Shown piece after piece: positions 59,188 through 64,000 of a DNA stretch of 64,000 nt (position 1 is the first letter of the stretch; each line of letters opens with the position of its first letter). The notes below the pieces were generated by a model. The model had not been told where the DNA came from. It made no database searches and saw only the letters and a list, made by a program, of their open reading frames with translations. Source of the stretch: Schoenoplectus triqueter (lineage: Eukaryota; Streptophyta; Magnoliopsida; Poales; Cyperaceae); contig CAXKVV010000040.1 in NCBI GenBank assembly GCA_964058805.1, forward strand, positions 124,001-188,000, in the 5' to 3' direction. Made by a program: the position numbers and the translations under genes.

Positions 59188-59195
59188 CCTATGGT

Positions 59196-59717
59196 TGTTG
59201 TATGAATGGATTTTTTTTATTTGTGAGATGGTTCTATACCGATGATTTTCTATGTTGATTTAGATTGAAGATTTATATAATATAATTGCTTGAGCTGCTT
59301 GTGTTCCAGTTTACTGGTGTACACTTTGTAGATTGGCAGAATTGGAATTTGTGAGCGGCAGGTCCATTTCCATTACAAGTTGATGAAAAAAAATATGCAC
59401 AAAGGATATTGACATCACTCTTCTTCCTTTCAGGTAGAAACACCTCAATCCATGCAATCTCAACATCGGACATGCTAAATCGACAAAAAAAATGGTGAAA
59501 AGAGCACCAATATATATAGTTTGTTTGATGGTTCTGATTTGATTTCCTTTTTCTCATACTTTTTATGGAATTTTGATTTTCATTATGAAACTGCACTAAT
59601 GTTGTCGAAATGCCAGATTAAGCTATTGAATTATACCAGATTTTAAGCTAAATTAGTACTGCCCGTGCTCCAGTTATACTAGATTTTGATGCTTGATTCA
59701 TTGAATAAATAAGTTAT
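59196..59717. other. Spacer
   Basis: No gene or repeat recognised in either strand. Confidence 0.4.
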
Positions 59718-59906
59718 TTGCATCATGCTTTGTATTATGAAACTGTTGATCATCTTGCAACTCAGGTTAATTATGAAGCAGCTGATCATCTTACAACTCA
59801 GGTTAATTATGAAGCAGCTGATCATCTTACAACTCAGGTTAATTATGAAGCAGCTGATCATCTTGCAACTGTGGTGCGAATGGGCAGAGATGACATTGTC
59901 GCATAA
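59718..59906 (+). pseudogene. ORF with four in-frame 12-residue repeats, family unknown
   Basis: A 62-residue open frame. A 36-bp unit (CTGATCATCTTACAACTCAG then GTTAATTATGAAGCAG) is repeated about four times at 59741-59873, always in frame, giving ADHLTTQVNYEA repeats. It is followed by ATVVRMGRDDIVA and a stop. The last and first units differ slightly (LATQ, LATV). No family recognised and no promoter-like start; it may be a remnant of a gene that extended further (see 60404-60590). Confidence 0.4.
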
Positions 59907-60403
59907 GGACCTCACAATAAAGGCTATAGAGTCGTGCAATTGGCAACTACTGAATCATCAGTTGTGGTTAAAAAGAGTTGTAATCTGTTTACTTTATATT
60001 AGTTGTCTTTATGAAAGGTTAGGCATGTTGCCTAGCAATGTCGTCTTTCTGAAAATTCTTTTTTTCTTATTAGTTTGTTGGCTCTGGTGTTGAGTTGGTT
60101 TGTTAAAAAACAAATCATATATGAAAAGCAAAATATTGATTCAGTATTTGTTTGATTAAAACTCTGGAATTAGTAGAGTTGCTCATAATATGCCCAAGCA
60201 CCTGCACACAAATTCACTTTTTCTGTTCTGACTGGCTGATGCCCAGTTACTAGTGTTTATAGTGTTAGTACTAGTTTATTACTTTGGTAATTTTGTTCAT
60301 TGTATTTTGTACACTCTCTGAGCTACAACACACCATTTCTTTCTGTAAGGTTTAGCCAAGAAATTTAATCTACTAATTCTTCTGTAATTATTTAGCTGCT
60401 GCT

Positions 60404-60590
60404 GGAGGAAATGAGCAGGCGCATGATGAAATTGCGCAAATCACCGGGACTCTGAAACTTCTATGTAGATTTTAGAGGAGAACCTTGGCACATTAGAGTC
60501 AACTGATGTTGTTTATAAGAGAGGTCTTGAGCTGAGAATTGCCACTTCACTAATCATTCTCAACTATGCTCTTCTAGAGGTAGAAAAAAG
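60404..60590 (+). pseudogene. Degenerate exon, family unknown
   Basis: Plus-strand frames read AAGGNEQAHDEIAQITGTLK, then after a one-base shift ILEENLGTLESTDVVYKRGL, ELRIATSLIILNYALLE, ending at a GT donor-like site (GAG|GTAG). It looks like a helical exon with one frameshift. Family not recognised. It may belong with the repeat ORF at 59.7 kb. Confidence 0.4.
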
Positions 60591-60604
60591 GATAACAACT
60601 TCTT

Positions 60605-61962
60605 ACTAGATGGGGCTGATTTCGGTTTTGTTTTCAAGTGCAGTTTGTGGGCCTGGGTTATGATGTTTATGGGCTGAATTTTTTTTTTCCTTGTTCATCA
60701 TTTCATTTTCTTAGCCTTCTTGCACTTCAAACTATTAGCCTATTAGAGCATCACTACTTGTAGTTGCACAAATTGAGTTTACCAGATTATATTTAATAGC
60801 ACCAGATGAGCTTAGTTGCAGCTCGGCTGCAACTGTCACACTTTCGTGATTACATATAATTTGTACATCTGGGATGATGTGTTTATCAAATACTATCAAT
60901 TAATTGACTTAAAGAAAAGGATAATAATAATATGATGAAAGATACAAGTTCAAGTGGTAATACCATTTTGCAATGGCAGTGGCAAAAGGTCCCTAATGAA
61001 AAGATTAAAGAAAACACAATCGATTTCATCAAAAAAAAAAATCATGACAATATACCATCAAATTTACAAACACGCCTTTGAATTCACTATTTTACATATA
61101 GCAAAAAGATATCAAATGTTATGAGTTTCAAAACATATTATATTAATGTTCATAGATTAAAAAAAATGATGAACCATTTAGCCATCAATGTCATACTTGG
61201 TCTCCCTCACTTCAGAGTTTCCCATGTAATAATAGTTGCCAACCAGTATATTGTAGCTAGCAAAGACTTTTACCTAGCAGAAAATGAGATTGAGATGTAA
61301 TCATTATTCATTAGTCACAAGTATATTAAAAGGCGGTGCATGCCAGATCAAATATTGGTGAATTTCAGTTCATAAAATGATACTTGAATTTTCAAGTATA
61401 TGTGCGTATTTGTAATAGAAATAAAGAAAAATATTTCTATTTTAAAAAGTTAAATATATTTTTTAAAATCTACTAAATTGCATCCATTATATGAACTCTG
61501 AATGGAGGTAAGCGCCTCCTTTGACATGCTGCAAATTGCAGCGTAGAGAAGCTAACTTTGTGGCCCACCTATGAGCTAATTTGGGCAGGAGGCAAAATCT
61601 AGATCATGTAGGTTTTACATTTCCTTTGTTTCCAGCTGTAAGTTGATACAAATGCTGTAATTCTGTAATGTTTGATTTCAATGAAATGGCATCTAAGAGT
61701 AGTTTGAGAAAAGAAAAGAAAAAGTTACAGCGTAGAGAATCCCAACCCTTCATTAAATCAATGATCTAGATTCTCTCTACTTTAATTTTGCATCTCACGT
61801 GAGTACAATGTGCCCAGTTCGAAACCCTTTCGCGTTTGTCCCTCTCTTCCTGTGCTTCAAATTGGCTCCAGCAATGACTATTAGCCTGTAGAGATGTTTT
61901 TTAGTTTGTTATATTGCTATTAGTCTCGTTTTTAACTTTTATTTTCTGATTCGATTTCATTT
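60605..61962. other. Spacer with a partial copy of the GeBP promoter
   Basis: 60646-60680 (GGGCCTGGGTTATGATGTTT then ATGGGCTGAAT) matches 53571-53601 at 27 of 31 positions. The rest is AT-rich, with no gene. Confidence 0.5.
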
Positions 61963-62029
61963 CTAGGTTAGCCCAATTTATTTGAAATTAAAGACTTTAT
62001 TATTGTTGTTGTTGTTATTGATTCATTCT
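61963..62029 (+). repeat. RTE/Au-SINE-type 3' tail
   Basis: CTAGGTTAGCCCAATTTATT then TGAAATTAAAGACTTTATTA and a (TTG)n tail, closely like the tail at 6006-6049. Confidence 0.7.
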
Positions 62030-62348
62030 CTTTTAAGGTTACAATACAGTACATGGTCTCTCATAAGTATTACCTTAAAAAAGAAATAAAAGAGTAAAGG
62101 CTAATTTAAAAATCACTGGTACAATAAAAAAGCTACGATACAAAGAGCAAAATAAAGTCCTACTATTCTTCATTACTTCCTGAAAACAAGTTTCATTCAC
62201 TAATCACTTCTTGTGCTAAAGCATCAAAATTGGTTTTGACGTGTTCTCTTAAGAACTGATTGCAACTCCATTCCATATTACAAATCATTGGATAACATCT
62301 CCCTGAGATTCCGCTCAACTGTTGTATTTACGAGTTCACATCTGCTGA

Positions 62349-62466
62349 CATAGAAGTGATGGCAGGGCCCTGCCATTGAGTCAATGGCAGGTGGGGCCCA
62401 CAAAATAAGAGGGGTGGGGCCCATCTGCCATTGAGTCAATGGCAGAGCTCTGCCATCACTTCTATG
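62349..62466. repeat. 118-bp nested palindrome (mini-MITE)
   Basis: Arms CATAGAAGTGATGGCAG and CTGCCATCACTTCTATG close a hairpin. Each arm itself contains the palindromes TGGCAGGGCCCTGCCA (or TGGCAGAGCTCTGCCA) and TGCCATTGAGTCAATGGCA. The centre is ACAAAATAAGAGG. Confidence 0.9.
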
Positions 62467-62687
62467 GCAGCGATAAAAAAAATTTCTTTACAAGATTTCA
62501 TATTTAAAATTTTTTATATAATTCTTTCATTATTCATAATATTAAATATTTTTTCTCAATAAAAAATAATCAGACAATTCAAAAAGGATCAAATTAATAA
62601 AACTTTAACCTAAAAATATTATTTTTCAAAATTCAAAGAGGGTCAGATGAACCCCCTCCCCCCTTCTACTCTAAATCCGCCACTGCA
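62467..62687. mobile_element. Right end of a hAT-like MITE
   Basis: Ends GATGAACCCCCTCCCCCC then CTCTAAATCCGCCACTG, the common plant hAT-MITE terminus (CAGTGGCGGATTTAGAG in reverse complement). The left end is not found, perhaps replaced by the palindrome at 62349. Confidence 0.5.
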
Positions 62688-62697
62688 CACAATCATA

Positions 62698-62779
62698 TAA
62701 TAAATGCACCGTTATCCTATACCTACCCATATATCAGAACTGATATATGGGTAGGCAAAGGATAACAGTTCATTTATTA
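62698..62779. repeat. 82-bp near-perfect hairpin
   Basis: 40-bp arms (TAATAAATGCACCGTTATCC ... CTACCCATATATCAG and CTGATATATGGGTAG ... GGATAACAGTTCATTTATTA) around a 2-base loop, 36 of 40 pairs. Confidence 0.9.
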
Positions 62780-63397
62780 GATAATTGGCAGTCTCTCCCA
62801 AGTAAAATTGTTAATCTGTCAGTATCATAACTGCACACACCATGGCAGCCTCAAATATTATCCATATCATGAACTGTACTGGCACCAATCAATGCTTACT
62901 GGTATAACATCATGGTACCTGATCAGACCGTTGTACAAGTTGACTGGGTATCAATACCGTTAGGAGAAGGGGTGAAATAAAGGATCAGGATATAAGGGTT
63001 TGTCTTCTTTTAAGTACTCTACGGCTTGTTAATTTAATTCGTCAGATTTGTATACGTAAGAAAAATTCGTAATTCGTTCAGTATTTAATTCGATTTTATA
63101 TTTCAGTTTAGTTCAAAATAATTTTAAATTAAATTCAAATTCTAAATAGTTTGATTTGTTTGCGGTCCTAACTGTTATTGATGACAAGTTCATATAGAAT
63201 TTATTTTAAAGAGTGTACTCTAGGGATATGAATTCAGAATATTTATGGGCAAAATGAGAGATGTTGGGAAAAGAGGAGGAGAAAAGGTTTCTTCAATTTT
63301 TTTTAATTATTAGATTTCTTCACGGACGGGATTTATGCTTTTGAAGACCTTCCAAATACAAAATAGATCCAGGCGACACAGGGATCCGGATCCACCG
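62780..63397. other. AT-rich spacer
   Basis: No gene supported. Confidence 0.4.
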
Positions 63398-63519
63398 GCA
63401 CGGTGCGGCGCGGCACGTGGTCCGTTCGATCACTTCGAGATTCGTACTAATACTTTAATATTCAAGTTAACACGAATCTTTTAGTGATCGAACGGACCAC
63501 GTGCTGCGCCGCACCGTGC
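63398..63519. repeat. GC-rich hairpin with AT loop
   Basis: Left arm GCACGGTGCGGCGCGGCACG then TGGTCCGTTCGATCACT and AGATTCGT. The right arm is its complement with one mismatch in the first 37 bp. Loop of about 26 AT-rich bases (63446-63471). Weaker pairing (CCGGATCCA with GAATCCGG) extends outward to 63386 and about 63542. Confidence 0.9.
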
Positions 63520-63545
63520 AACGCGATAGTGAATCCGGGTCCGGC

Positions 63546-64000
63546 AACACAGAGGGGTTGTCGAAGCCGTGAAGCTAAATAGGTATTGTGTGGCTGGATT
63601 TAGAGGGTTTATCGGATTTGAAAAAAATCTTTAGAGAATTAATTTTAAAGGACTTGATTTTTGAGGGTTAATCTAACCCTTATTCGACTATTCGAGTCAT
63701 AAGGACCGGGTAAGAAACGAGTGAGAACAAAATTTGTAAGACATTTTATCATTTTTAATTATTTTTATTTTTTCTCAGAATTTTTAAATATAATTAAAAT
63801 ATAACACAAATATTAAAAATAAGTAAAATTTAGAACTATAAATGTAAAAAATAATATATTTTGGAATAATTTCTTAATTTTCAGAATTTAAGTATAATTA
63901 GAACATAAAAATTTGAAAATAATCGATTTTAAAAAGATTTTAAGAGTTTAGGAAGAATTGGATTTGATAAATTGAGTTTACCATATTATTAGATTAATAG
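63546..64000. other. AT-rich end of window
   Basis: Contains GGGTTTATCGGATTTG/GAGGGTTAATCTAACCCTTA phrases related to the decayed element at 55.3-55.8 kb. No gene. Confidence 0.4.

Noticed and set aside
59741..59873. CRISPR-like 36-bp repeats
   Set aside because: Repeats are directly adjacent without spacers and keep a reading frame; a minisatellite.
62698..62779. Annotated miRNA gene
   Set aside because: The stem is nearly perfect with a two-base loop and no known miRNA sequence was recognised; kept only as a hairpin.

Overview
This is plant nuclear DNA, most likely from an angiosperm with AT-rich non-coding sequence. The evidence is GT-AG introns, plant-specific gene families (MED9 with a poly-Gln N-terminus, GeBP-like factor, arabinogalactan peptides, ubiquitin-S27a fusion, a CC-NLR fragment) and many plant-type transposable elements. 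No bacterial, organellar or viral replicon features were seen.

Layout. 1-5 kb: 3' part of PEX3 (+), then MED9 (-). 5-9 kb: decayed RTE-type LINE and foldback MITEs. 9.4-12.4 kb: complete ten-exon PP2C gene (-). 14.2-15.1 kb: a coiled-coil-only NLR-like ORF (+). 15.3-19.6 kb: broken Ty1/copia element containing a second LTR-like block whose putative U3 carries about a dozen MYB-site-like palindromes. 19.9-21.0 kb: intact ubiquitin-RPS27a fusion gene (+). 22.5-23.5 kb: unrecognised decayed coding fragments. 24-30.8 kb: PIF/Harbinger-type region (ORF1 remnant +, DDE transposase -) with a chimera of host gene fragments between the two ORFs (clathrin-assembly ANTH tail plus METTL18-type histidine methyltransferase). 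33.5-43.0 kb: one 9.5-kb hAT element with an 8-bp duplication, CGGGTA-rich subterminal regions, a 16-copy array of ~104 bp and a 5.3-kb Gypsy-type solo LTR inserted into its decayed transposase. 43.4-48.3 kb: MITEs and two divergent arabinogalactan-peptide genes. 48.9-52.1 kb: decayed MULE. 53.0-54.6 kb: small hAT and the GeBP-like gene. 57.1-59.2 kb: two adjacent hAT elements, the first holding a nested MITE and an exon-like piece. 59.7-64 kb: decayed coding sequence with an in-frame 36-bp minisatellite, a duplicated promoter-like segment, an RTE tail and three strong hairpins.

The host genes are unrelated housekeeping or signalling genes and do not form a pathway: peroxisome membrane biogenesis (PEX3), Mediator middle module (MED9), protein dephosphorylation (PP2C), ubiquitin and 40S ribosome supply, cell-wall AG peptides and a transcription factor. 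The dominant story is nested transposition, with six hAT-type insertions whose 8-bp target duplications can still be read, and host-exon shuffling inside a Harbinger-type region. Exon boundaries were deduced by hand from reading frames and GT-AG sites. Family names rest on remembered protein motifs, not on searches.
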